From positions 1 through 32,132 of the forward strand of contig JAKPQA010000146.1 of the NCBI GenBank assembly GCA_029547025.1: a DNA stretch of 32,132 nucleotides, written 5' to 3'. This document shows positions 23,201-29,658 of the stretch, piece by piece. The position numbers and the translations under genes were made by a program. The notes under the pieces were generated by a model, which was given only the letters and a program-made list of their open reading frames with translations, searched no databases and was not told the origin of the DNA. Source of the DNA: Armatimonadota bacterium (GTDB lineage Bacteria; Armatimonadota; Zipacnadia; UBA1398; JAKPQA01). Numbering within the stretch: the first letter of the stretch is position 1; each line of letters begins with the position of its first letter.

Positions 23201-24092
23201 ACCGACGTCGGCGGCTCCGGTTGCCGCGCCTGAGCAGCGGTCTGGGACCCCCATCCTCACCGCCGATCGTGGCGCACCTGCCGCCGGCGCGATGCAATCG
23301 ATCGACCTGGGGGATGGGGTGACGCTCGAACTCGTCTACATCCCCGCCGGGCCCTTCCCCATGGGGCCCGCCAACCCCGACGATGACGGTCGCCCGCTGG
23401 CGCCCGAACGCATGGATCATGCCTTCTGGATGGGCCGGTTCGAGGTCACCAACCGCCAGTACGCGGCATTCGATCCCTCTCACGACAGCCGCCTCGAGGA
23501 GGGCGACTACCTCCAGTTCGGTATCGAGGAGCGCGGCTATCCGGTCAACGCGCCCGAGCAGCCCGTGGTCCGCGTCTCTTGGGACGCGGCCAACGCCTTC
23601 TGCCAATGGGCATCCCGGCGGACCGGCCTTGCCATCGGTCTGCCGACCGAGGCCGAGTGGCAATACGCCTGCCGCGCCGGCACCGCCACACCGCTATGGT
23701 TCGGCCAGCTGGATGCCGACTTTTCGCCTTTCGCAAACCTGGCCGATGCGTCATTGCGCGCCGTCGACACCTATGCCCCTTGGGGGTTGCCCTCAGGCGC
23801 CATTGCCCCCTGGCGGCCGGCCGTCGAGACCGCCAACGACGGCTACCGCGCCTCAGCTCCGGTGGGCTCCTACCGACCGAACCCCTGGGGCCTGTACGAC
23901 ATGGTGGGCAATGTGGCCGAGTGGGTCCAAGCTGCCTATCGACCTCCGCACGGTCCGCGTGACCTTCGCCTGGCCCTGGGCGGCTCCTGGTATGACAAGC
24001 CCCAGCGCGCCCAGCCCACCTTCCGCCAGGGCTACCCACCCTATCGCGGCGTCTATGACGTGGGCTTCCGCGTGATGTGCCGGGCGGAGTAG
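20226..24092 (+). CDS. Exported HzsA-like dihaem protein fused to an FGE-like domain
   Basis: Predicted exported protein of 1288 residues with three parts. After a signal peptide (1-20, ending ALSA), residues about 20-240 resemble a ThuA/amidotransferase-like alpha/beta domain (ALLDWISRGGGLFLSG). Residues about 300-960 match HzsA-related proteins: a propeller region from about 385 (DAGRMLFSSVADDG, FTSTAPFVGVPC) and two haem-c motifs, CVGCH (788-792) and CVSCH (839-843). Residues 1023-1288 are a formylglycine-generating-enzyme-like (SUMF1) domain (YIPAGPFPMG, LPTEAEWQYACRAG, GLYDMVGNVAEWV). Where genuine FGE has its two catalytic cysteines, this protein reads LALGGSWYDKPQRAQ, so sulfatase activation is unlikely. 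ATG 20226 has GAGG 6 nt upstream. HzsA-related proteins are widespread outside anammox bacteria and of unknown function; no HzsB/C partner is present. A redox or binding role at the cell surface is inferred. Confidence 0.9.
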   Translation: MCLRSLALVLLATAPAALSAPVDGLGFVATDPAGPGEAAARALATGSFGARVLAATADGALNIPADVRALWWHCERWPLPAPMDSPGAKQALLDWISRGGGLFLSGTALAYVVPLGLESSSPRVGPTAGDDTVTAGVWPNPPDHPVFAGFEPGQPVLLTGGGYPAFADFYPGGPAGAHVLGRAYGGTTEAPLVEYSCGKGRVIALGWRCPHYSKTGDQWRGNLERLTGNILAYLSRGEWFGTVEDAHTRSVRATLGRVDIDAMRRAVADLSETFGERYPRGREYSALIHRYAELSAKALAGDEGALAQAGELLPRLNAMMLDNPLLDFAELLLVKRSAGNLGLPANWESNSSLPRSGFDNEIDALSPLRPDGDLRTVYRPQRDVFVGDVDLHFDAGRMLFSSVADDGRWQVFESNLASTPPQPLPLIREPDVDNYDACYLPSDDIIFTSTAPFVGVPCVTGSAHVSNLYLYRRKTGQIRQLGFGQDHEWCPTVMPNGRVMYLRWEYTDIPHFVSRILFHMNPDGTEQMEYYGSNSYWPNSMFYARPIPGSTTRFVTVVVGHHDNPRMGELVLFDASKGKTETDGVIQRIPGWGKRVDPILLDGLTAGSWPKFLHPYPLSDKYFLVSCKPTPASDWGIYLVDVFDNLTLIKEVPGYALLEPIPLRPTPRPPVVADRVDATRKDALVYLTDVYAGPGLKGVPRGAIKKLRLFTYHFAYHNMGGQINRVGIDGPWDVKRIMGTVPVEADGSALFRVPANTPIAVQPLDEDGQALQLMRSWMTAMPGEVLSCVGCHEKQHTAPPTTATTMASTRGPAEITPWYGPTRGFSFVREVQPVLDHYCVSCHSGAAGAPEPDFRQAPLVHPPGPDNGYQQGSQFPPAYLALKPFVRNATIESDMHLLMPGEFAADTTRLIQMLRQGHYGVVLDPESWDRLITWIDLNTPAHGTWHEIVGHGLVDPMRDRRRAMLSRYAGIDEDPEAIWMPEGGVRPGEAGPPTSAAPVAAPEQRSGTPILTADRGAPAAGAMQSIDLGDGVTLELVYIPAGPFPMGPANPDDDGRPLAPERMDHAFWMGRFEVTNRQYAAFDPSHDSRLEEGDYLQFGIEERGYPVNAPEQPVVRVSWDAANAFCQWASRRTGLAIGLPTEAEWQYACRAGTATPLWFGQLDADFSPFANLADASLRAVDTYAPWGLPSGAIAPWRPAVETANDGYRASAPVGSYRPNPWGLYDMVGNVAEWVQAAYRPPHGPRDLRLALGGSWYDKPQRAQPTFRQGYPPYRGVYDVGFRVMCRAE

Positions 24093-24117
24093 TCGGGGGG
24101 GCATGCCGCCAAACGCC

Positions 24118-24440
24118 ACATCCCGCTTCCCGCAGGCGAGGCTTCAGCCTCGCGCGCTACAGGCCGTAAGGCAGGTGGCCACATCCCGCTTCCCGTAGGC
24201 GAGGCTTCAGCCTCGCGCGCACCCATTGTCGCCGGAGGCCCTCCGTACCGAGGCTGAAGCCTCGGCTACAGGCCGTAAGGCAAGTGACCACATCCCGCTT
24301 CCCGTAGGCGAGGCTTCGGCCTCGCGCGCGCCCATTGTCGCCGGAGGCCCTCCGTACCGAGGCTGAAGCCTCGGCTACAGGCCGTAAGGCAGGTGGCCAC
24401 ATCCCGCTTCCCGTAGGCGAGGCTTCAGCCTCGCGCGCAC
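24118..24440. repeat. Tandem REP (BIME-like) array, 109-bp units
   Basis: Four units begin at 24118, 24181, 24290 and 24399. The two complete ones are 109 bp; the first is 63 bp because the 46-bp second half is missing; the last is truncated by the RAYT gene end. Each full unit contains palindrome GCGAGGCTTCAGCCTCGC with GTAG directly 5' of it, a 31-nt spacer, and palindrome CCGAGGCTGAAGCCTCGG with CTAC (GTAG on the other strand) directly 3' of it. Two inverted, GTAG-tagged palindromes are the layout of a bacterial interspersed mosaic element. The first unit has GCAG instead of GTAG. Confidence 0.88.
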
Positions 24441-24973
24441 TGCCTCCGTGTGGCCGAAGAGCACGCACTCGGGGGCGGCGGCTGCCCGAACGTGCGCACG
24501 TAGCGCTCAGCGAACTCCCCACACGATGACGCCGGGTAGTCCTCGGGCCGCTCCACGATCCCAGCGCGGACGGGATTCGCGTGGGTGTAGTCGGCCATCT
24601 CGCGCAGTGCCTGCTCATCACGAACGGTGCGCTCCCAGTAGGAGGGTTGCCACACCCGGCCTTCGCGTCCGAGCGCTACGTTAAGCTCGCGCGCGAACCT
24701 GCCTTTGAGCCGACGGACACCGTCCGCCACAGCGTGCCCGTGCGGCAACCAGATGACCATATGGAGGTGGTCCGGCATGAGCACATAGGCCAGGCAGCTG
24801 AACAGGCCTTGGGTCTCGCAGTCCGCGAGACACCGAGCGAAGATCGCCCGTGCCTGGTCAGTTCGGAGAAGCGGCCTCCGGCCATCCGTTACGGTGGTCA
24901 CATGGTACACGCCTGTCCCTCGGAACAGACTCGACCGTAACGGATTCCTACCGCCGTTCGGTGGCGCGGCCAT
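24425..24973 (-). CDS. REP-associated tyrosine transposase (RAYT, Y1/HUH)
   Basis: Predicted single-domain HUH endonuclease of 182 residues, of the IS200-like TnpA_REP group, which nicks single-stranded REP DNA. The fold opens with GVYHVTTVTDG. The HUH motif is MPDHLHMVIW (H69, H71) and the likely nucleophile is Y129 in DYTHANPVRAGIV, the family's conserved Y-x-H-x-N-P-V segment. ATG 24973 has gagg 7 nt upstream. REP palindromes flank it on both sides, and its stop codon (24425-24427) lies inside the palindrome at 24417-24434, so the last residues (QCARG) are read from the repeat. RAYTs are domesticated, normally single-copy, and do not move as classical IS elements. No terminal inverted repeats or target-site duplications are seen. 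Confidence 0.92.
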   Translation of the reverse strand: MAAPPNGGRNPLRSSLFRGTGVYHVTTVTDGRRPLLRTDQARAIFARCLADCETQGLFSCLAYVLMPDHLHMVIWLPHGHAVADGVRRLKGRFARELNVALGREGRVWQPSYWERTVRDEQALREMADYTHANPVRAGIVERPEDYPASSCGEFAERYVRTFGQPPPPSACSSATRRQCARG

Positions 24974-24998
24974 TTCCAGACCTCTCGATCACTTATGT

Positions 24999-25070
24999 GC
25001 GAGGCTTCAGCCTCGCGCGCACCCATTGTCACCCGAGGCCCTCCGTACCGAGGCTCAAGCCTCGGCTACA
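24999..25070. repeat. REP pair upstream of the RAYT gene
   Basis: This 72-bp stretch corresponds to the palindrome-spacer-palindrome part of the array units. Palindromes lie at 24999-25016 and 25048-25065, and CTAC follows the second at 25066-25069. The GTAG before the first palindrome is replaced by ATGT. With the array it brackets the RAYT gene, forming a REP-RAYT-REP module. Confidence 0.85.
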
Positions 25071-25120
25071 GTGAGCACCGCGAACGCCGGCCTCACTCCC
25101 CAAATGGAGAGGTGCTCCGC

Positions 25121-26098
25121 CTATCCACCCAACCCTCTAAGCTCATCCTCGAGCCGGAAGGCCGCCAGCGCCAGCCGGCGGAGCGACACGCGCCGCGCTT
25201 CGTCCTGGTAGCCCGGGGGGAGCGGCGGTGCATCCGCCGGCGGACGCGACCGTAGGCGGCCGTCGGCATCCCGATAGCTCTCCGCCCGCGCCCCACTGAG
25301 CTCACCCCTGAGATAGACGGAATCGGCTGCCACCTGGCGGCTCTCGAGCGCCCAGGCTTCGGGTGTCGTGTCGCGCTCGAGCTCGGGCAGCTTCGCCCGC
25401 GCCAGCTCCGGGTCCGCCGCCATCTTGCCGGCGCGCCCCAGAAGCCGCATGGTACGTTCCGTCAAGCCCACGGCATCATCCCAGAACGCGTGGAGTTTCA
25501 CGGGCCGATCGCCATCGCGAACGCAGAAGAGGTTCCCTCCCGCATCGCCCTCCGGGTACGGATCACTGAAGAACGCTGTGCAGTGAAGCGGCTGGTGGAT
25601 GTCGGCCACCAGGTGCACGAGCCATGCCAGGTGTGCGGCACGCTCGACTGCCGTGGGCACACGGTCACCGATCACCGCCCTCGTACGCTCCGTCACCCTG
25701 CCCTCAACGATGTCGTGGCTGCACATCAGGCCGAAGATGATGTCATTCCCCGGTTCGGGCCGGGGCTCGATGGCGAAGTCCGGCGCACGCAGGGGGTAGT
25801 TGACATAGTGCCACTCGGCGTGGTCGAACGGGCTTCCGCTGCGCCGGATCTCATCGGGCCACGGGCTCGCCTTCATGAACACGTAGAGCCCGACATCGTC
25901 GATGTCGCACGCTTCGACCCACCGGGTGTAGTCCGGATGGTCCCTGAGGACCACGTCCACCCACTCCCGCGCGGGCCCGGGCAGCGCTCGATAGGCCGCC
26001 GCGGCCACAATCTGGTGCCCGGTGGCGTTCCACGCCTGCGCGGCCGTCGCGCCAGCCAGGGCCACTATCGCGAGTGGCACCGCCAGAGACCTGCGCAT
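25121..26098 (-). CDS. Exported S1/P1-type nuclease
   Basis: Predicted exported zinc-dependent nuclease of 325 residues. The signal peptide ends TAAQA (22) and the mature protein would begin W23-N-A-T-G-H28, the same Trp-x4-His spacing as W1 and H6 of P1 nuclease, where the freed amino-terminal Trp itself binds zinc. Other metal and active-site segments are FDHAEWHYVNYP, MCSHDIVEG, HLVADIHQPLH and GDAGGNLF. The length is typical. ATG 26098 is preferred (ggagg 9 nt upstream) over ATG 26104, which is too close to the same site. The enzyme would degrade single-stranded DNA and RNA or release 3' phosphate outside the cytoplasm, for nutrient use. It diverges from the URO-D-like gene; the gap contains palindrome GTCCCGCGGGAC at 26155-26166. 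A phospholipase C-like relative is less likely. Confidence 0.93.
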   Translation of the reverse strand: MRRSLAVPLAIVALAGATAAQAWNATGHQIVAAAAYRALPGPAREWVDVVLRDHPDYTRWVEACDIDDVGLYVFMKASPWPDEIRRSGSPFDHAEWHYVNYPLRAPDFAIEPRPEPGNDIIFGLMCSHDIVEGRVTERTRAVIGDRVPTAVERAAHLAWLVHLVADIHQPLHCTAFFSDPYPEGDAGGNLFCVRDGDRPVKLHAFWDDAVGLTERTMRLLGRAGKMAADPELARAKLPELERDTTPEAWALESRQVAADSVYLRGELSGARAESYRDADGRLRSRPPADAPPLPPGYQDEARRVSLRRLALAAFRLEDELRGLGG

Positions 26099-26154
26099 GG
26101 CCATCGCCCTCCGCTGCCCACTGGTGTCGGGTTTCCTGGTGGCTTCGGTCGCGC

Positions 26155-26166
26155 GTCCCGCGGGAC
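26155..26166. promoter_or_regulatory. Perfect 12-bp palindrome in the divergent promoter region
   Basis: GTCCCGCGGGAC lies 57 bp before the nuclease start and 150 bp before the URO-D-like start. It could be an operator. It is GC-only apart from its ends and may be chance. Confidence 0.25.
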
Positions 26167-26315
26167 CTGTCTCCCCTTTACGCGGCATCCGTGCGGCGGA
26201 GTGAGCGTCTCGGCCGGCCATTCCCGTGTGAGGTCCTCGGCAACGAACTGAAGAACAGACCGCGGCGCGCCGGAATCGGGCGGCGCGAAGACCTGGGCCG
26301 TGGGGGGTACCCGGC

Positions 26316-27581
26316 ATGACTGCGCGCGAACGGATGCGAGCCGTGTTTCGGCGGGAGCCTGTGGACCGGCTGCCCTATGTCTTTGGTGGACCGCGGGCGT
26401 CAACGTTCGCCGCGTGGCGGAAGCAGGGACTGTCCGAGGAGCTGCAGCGAAACTGGGGCCACTTCGTCGGCTCCGACGGCGCGATGGGCATCGGGAAGCT
26501 CTACCAAGGCCCACTGCCGCCGTTTGAGGAGCGCGTCATCTCGGTGGAGGGCAATGTGCGCACTTGGGTCGACGAGTGGGGCGTGACGCGCGCCGATGCT
26601 GTGAACCAGCCCACCGACGGCTTCGCGACCCGAAAGTACCTCGACTTCCCCGTCAAGACGCCAGCGGATTTCGAGGAGATGAAGGGCCACTTCGACCCGC
26701 ACACGCCCGAGCGTACCCTTCCCGTCGACACGGTCACCCCAAGCCTCAACCCCGATGGCTACCGCCACCACACCCCCGGCGGGGTCCACTGGCGCGACCT
26801 TGTCGACGCGTGCAACCAAGCCGATGTTCCCGTGATGGCCTCCGTCTCCGGGCTCTACTGGACGGCACGCGACTGGTGCGGGTTTGAGGGGCTCTCCTAC
26901 ATGGTCTACGACCAACCCCTCCTCGTGCACGAGATGATGGAGTATTGGACCTGGTTCATCATGGAGCTGCTGCGGGAGCCGCTTTCGCACATTCAGGTCG
27001 ACGTGATGGTCATCAACGAGGACATGGCCTTCAAGCCACAGGCCATGCTCTCGCCTGCATCGATACGCGAGTTCATGCGGCCGCGTTACGAACGGCTGTA
27101 CGAGTTCCTCAAGTCGCACGGCGTCGGGACGGTTCTGATGGACTCCGACGGCTACAACGGCCAGATCCTCGAGGTGTTGTACCCCACCGGGCTCGATGGA
27201 ATCTGCCCCGTCGAGATCGCGGCCGGCAACGATCCCGAGGAGATGCTGACGCGCTTTCCCGGCGTGGTGCTTCAGGGCGGGATCGACAAGCGCGAGCTGC
27301 GCTTTGGCCGCGACCAGCTCCGGGCCGAGGTGGCGAAGCGCTACGCCGCGGCCCGGAGGCATGGCGGCTATGTGCCCCATGTCGACCACGGTGTGCCGCC
27401 GGACATCCCGCTGAGGAACTTCCTATACTATGTCGAGCTCGCACGCGGCTACTGCGATGGTGAGGATCTCGAGAACTACGAGCCGCCCTGCGAGCTCGAG
27501 AAGCAGCTTGGCCCCATCGAGGAGATGTTCGACCCGCGGTCGGCCATCGCCGCCGCGTTCGCCATGGACAAGGCCGAGTAG
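26316..27581 (+). CDS. Uroporphyrinogen decarboxylase-like protein
   Basis: Predicted TIM-barrel protein of the URO-D superfamily, 421 residues, without signal peptide. The opening [20 protein letters not shown] is the usual N-terminus of URO-D-like and corrinoid methyltransferase-like proteins. The C-terminal motifs GGIDK (about 322-326) and [13 protein letters not shown] (about 350-362) are shared with the second copy at 29659-30774. True HemE is shorter and carries a different N-terminal arginine cluster, so haem synthesis is unlikely. Relatives include MtaA/CmuA-type methyl transferases and many uncharacterised members expanded in Planctomycetota, Lentisphaerota and Armatimonadota. ATG 26316 has a ggggggt stretch upstream. 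An esterase gene follows after 22 bp, so they are probably cotranscribed. Substrate unknown. Confidence 0.88.
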   Translation: MTARERMRAVFRREPVDRLPYVFGGPRASTFAAWRKQGLSEELQRNWGHFVGSDGAMGIGKLYQGPLPPFEERVISVEGNVRTWVDEWGVTRADAVNQPTDGFATRKYLDFPVKTPADFEEMKGHFDPHTPERTLPVDTVTPSLNPDGYRHHTPGGVHWRDLVDACNQADVPVMASVSGLYWTARDWCGFEGLSYMVYDQPLLVHEMMEYWTWFIMELLREPLSHIQVDVMVINEDMAFKPQAMLSPASIREFMRPRYERLYEFLKSHGVGTVLMDSDGYNGQILEVLYPTGLDGICPVEIAAGNDPEEMLTRFPGVVLQGGIDKRELRFGRDQLRAEVAKRYAAARRHGGYVPHVDHGVPPDIPLRNFLYYVELARGYCDGEDLENYEPPCELEKQLGPIEEMFDPRSAIAAAFAMDKAE

Positions 27582-27603
27582 CGCCCGGAAGGAGGCGTCT
27601 GGG

Positions 27604-29628
27604 ATGCACGTGCACTGCGCAGCAGGACTGCTCGGGACCATGATGGCCGCGGCGGCGTTGCCCGCCGAGGATCTGACGGTCCTTCCGCATGGGGAGGGGG
27701 CCGCGGCACCGCCGGTCATGCTGACGCAGTACCTCAAGGCGCGCGCGAGCCAGGCCCTGCGCGCGCGGCTGGACGGCTACGAGGCCATCAAGTCCGCCGC
27801 CGACGTGCTCGCCTACCAGGACCGCATGAAGGCGTTCATGGCCCGGCAGCTCGGTGGACTCCCGGAACGCGGCCCGGTGGTGTCCCGCGTGGTCGGGCGC
27901 ATCGGGCGCGAGGGGTTCCACATCGAGAAGGTGCTGTTCGAGAGCCAGCCAGGCATCTGGGTCTCCGGGCTCTTGTACGTTCCGGCCGGGCAGGGGCCGT
28001 TCCCCGCCGTGCTGGTCGCCTGCGGACACAGCGACAACGGCAAGGCCTATGAGCAGTACCAGCGGGCGCCATCACTGCTGGCTCGGAACGGCATCGCAGC
28101 CTTCTGCTACGACCCCATCGGCCAGGGCGAGCGGGGCCAAATCCTCGACGAGCAGGGCCGGCAGAAGTACCCCTCGACCCTCGAGCACACGCTGGTGGGC
28201 GTGGGCGCCATGCTGATCGGCCGCAACACGGCTTACTACCGCGTCTACGATGGCATGAGGGCCATCGACTACCTTCAGAGCCGAGCGGACATCGATGGCA
28301 CGCGCATCGGCTGCACAGGCACGTCGGGCGGCGGAACGCTGACGAGCTACCTGATGGCGCTGGATGACCGTATCGTGGCGGCGGCGCCGAGCTGTTACCT
28401 GACCTCACTCGAACGACTGTTCGTTACCGAGGGGCCACAGGACGCGGAACAGAACATCGCGGCGCAGCTCGCCTTCGGCATGGACCACGCCGACTACATC
28501 ATCATGCGCGCGCCGAGGCCCACGCTGATCTGCTGTGCCACGAGAGACTTCTTCGATATCCTCGGCACGTGGGACAGCTTCCGCCAGGCCAAGCGTGCCT
28601 ACACGCGGCTGGGTGCCGCCGAAGCCGTAGACCTGATCGAAAGCGACGACGAGCATGGCTTCAACGCGCCGCACCGAGTAGCCATGGTCCGCTTCATGCG
28701 GCGCCATCTGCTAGGCGTAGACGGCCCAGTTGAGGACATCGACATGCCGATGCTGACCGATGAGGAGCTGCGCTGCACGCCCGAGGGGCAGGTCCTCCGG
28801 ATGGACGGGGCTCGGTCGGTACTCGCCCTCAACGCCGACCACGAGGCCGCGCTGGCCGCCAACAGGCAGGGGCTTTGGGAGTCCTCACCCCTCCCGGAGA
28901 TGCTCCGCGCGGTGCGCAACGCCTCACGCATCCGGCCTCTCGCCGAGCTCCCCGAGCCCGTCGCCGAGCGGCGCGAGTGGATCGAGCGCGACGGCTACCG
29001 CATCGAGAAGCTCGTGCTGTCGACCGAGCCCGGTATCGATCTGCCGGCACTGGCCTTGGTGCCCCCCGCCGTTCGAGGCCCGGCCGTCCTATGGCTCGAT
29101 CCACAGGGCAAGCAGGCCGGCGCACAGCCCGGCGGCCCCATCGAGGCCCTCGTCCAACAGGGCCGCCTCGTGCTGGCCGTTGACCTGCGCGGCGAGGGCG
29201 AAACCCGCCCCGCCTCCCGGTATGGCGAGGAGTGGGCGAGGCTCTTCGGGGCCGACTGGCAGGAGGCGTTCCTCGCCTACATGCTCGACAAGCCCCTGTT
29301 GGCCCAACGTGCCGAGGACGTGCTGGTGTCGGCCCGGTTCCTGGCAACCTACCCAGGCCTGGCGGCGCGCATCCCAGTCGACGTCGTCGCCATCGGGGAG
29401 TTGGGACCACCGGCCCTGCACGCCGTGGCGCTTGAGCCGGATGTCTTTGGGGTGCTGACACTCCGCCGGTGCATCGAGTCATGGGCGACGGTGGTGCGGA
29501 ACCCGGAGCTCACGGGCCAGTTGGCCAACGCGATCCATGGAGCGCTCAAGACCTACGACCTGCCGGACTTGGTGCGGTCACTGCCGGTCGGCCGAGTGGT
29601 CATCGAGGAGCCGGTGACGGGGACGTAG
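27604..29628 (+). CDS. Tandem alpha/beta hydrolase (esterase-like), second domain degenerate
   Basis: Predicted exported esterase or deacylase of 674 residues, of the acetyl-xylan-esterase/dienelactone-hydrolase-like group. The N-terminus (MHVHCAAGLLGTMMAAAALP) looks like a short signal peptide. Domain 1 (about 90-375) has nucleophile S241 in GTSGGG, acid D315 in CCATRDFFDI and H351 in SDDEHGFNAPH. Domain 2 (about 455-674) repeats the same opening: REGFHIEKVLFESQPGI in domain 1 matches RDGYRIEKLVLSTEPGI in domain 2. Its elbow reads GELGPPALHA, with no serine, so it is probably inactive and perhaps binds ligand. ATG 27604 has GGAGG 8 nt upstream. It lies 22 bp after the URO-D-like gene and converges on the second URO-D-like gene. 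Confidence 0.88.
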   Translation: MHVHCAAGLLGTMMAAAALPAEDLTVLPHGEGAAAPPVMLTQYLKARASQALRARLDGYEAIKSAADVLAYQDRMKAFMARQLGGLPERGPVVSRVVGRIGREGFHIEKVLFESQPGIWVSGLLYVPAGQGPFPAVLVACGHSDNGKAYEQYQRAPSLLARNGIAAFCYDPIGQGERGQILDEQGRQKYPSTLEHTLVGVGAMLIGRNTAYYRVYDGMRAIDYLQSRADIDGTRIGCTGTSGGGTLTSYLMALDDRIVAAAPSCYLTSLERLFVTEGPQDAEQNIAAQLAFGMDHADYIIMRAPRPTLICCATRDFFDILGTWDSFRQAKRAYTRLGAAEAVDLIESDDEHGFNAPHRVAMVRFMRRHLLGVDGPVEDIDMPMLTDEELRCTPEGQVLRMDGARSVLALNADHEAALAANRQGLWESSPLPEMLRAVRNASRIRPLAELPEPVAERREWIERDGYRIEKLVLSTEPGIDLPALALVPPAVRGPAVLWLDPQGKQAGAQPGGPIEALVQQGRLVLAVDLRGEGETRPASRYGEEWARLFGADWQEAFLAYMLDKPLLAQRAEDVLVSARFLATYPGLAARIPVDVVAIGELGPPALHAVALEPDVFGVLTLRRCIESWATVVRNPELTGQLANAIHGALKTYDLPDLVRSLPVGRVVIEEPVTGT

Positions 29629-29629
29629 G

Positions 29630-29644
29630 GACCGCTTGCCGGTC
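29630..29644. terminator. Short hairpin in the convergent gap
   Basis: GACCG and CGGTC pair around a 5-nt loop between two converging genes 30 bp apart. It could end transcription from both sides, but the stem is only 5 bp and no U-tract is present. Confidence 0.25.
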
Positions 29645-29658
29645 GCCCGGCCTGCCCC

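Noticed and set aside
20226-24092. True hydrazine synthase and anammox metabolism
   Set aside because: No HzsB, HzsC or hydrazine dehydrogenase is present, and HzsA-related proteins are widespread in non-anammox bacteria.
24118-24440. CRISPR array
   Set aside because: The whole 109-bp unit repeats, including what would be spacers, and contains two palindromes per unit; no cas genes are nearby. It is a REP array.
24118-25070. Classical insertion sequence
   Set aside because: The transposase is of the RAYT type, and I find no terminal inverted repeats, target-site duplications or subterminal IS200 ends other than the REPs.
26316-27581. Haem-biosynthetic HemE
   Set aside because: Longer than HemE, different motifs, two copies close together, and no haem-pathway neighbours.
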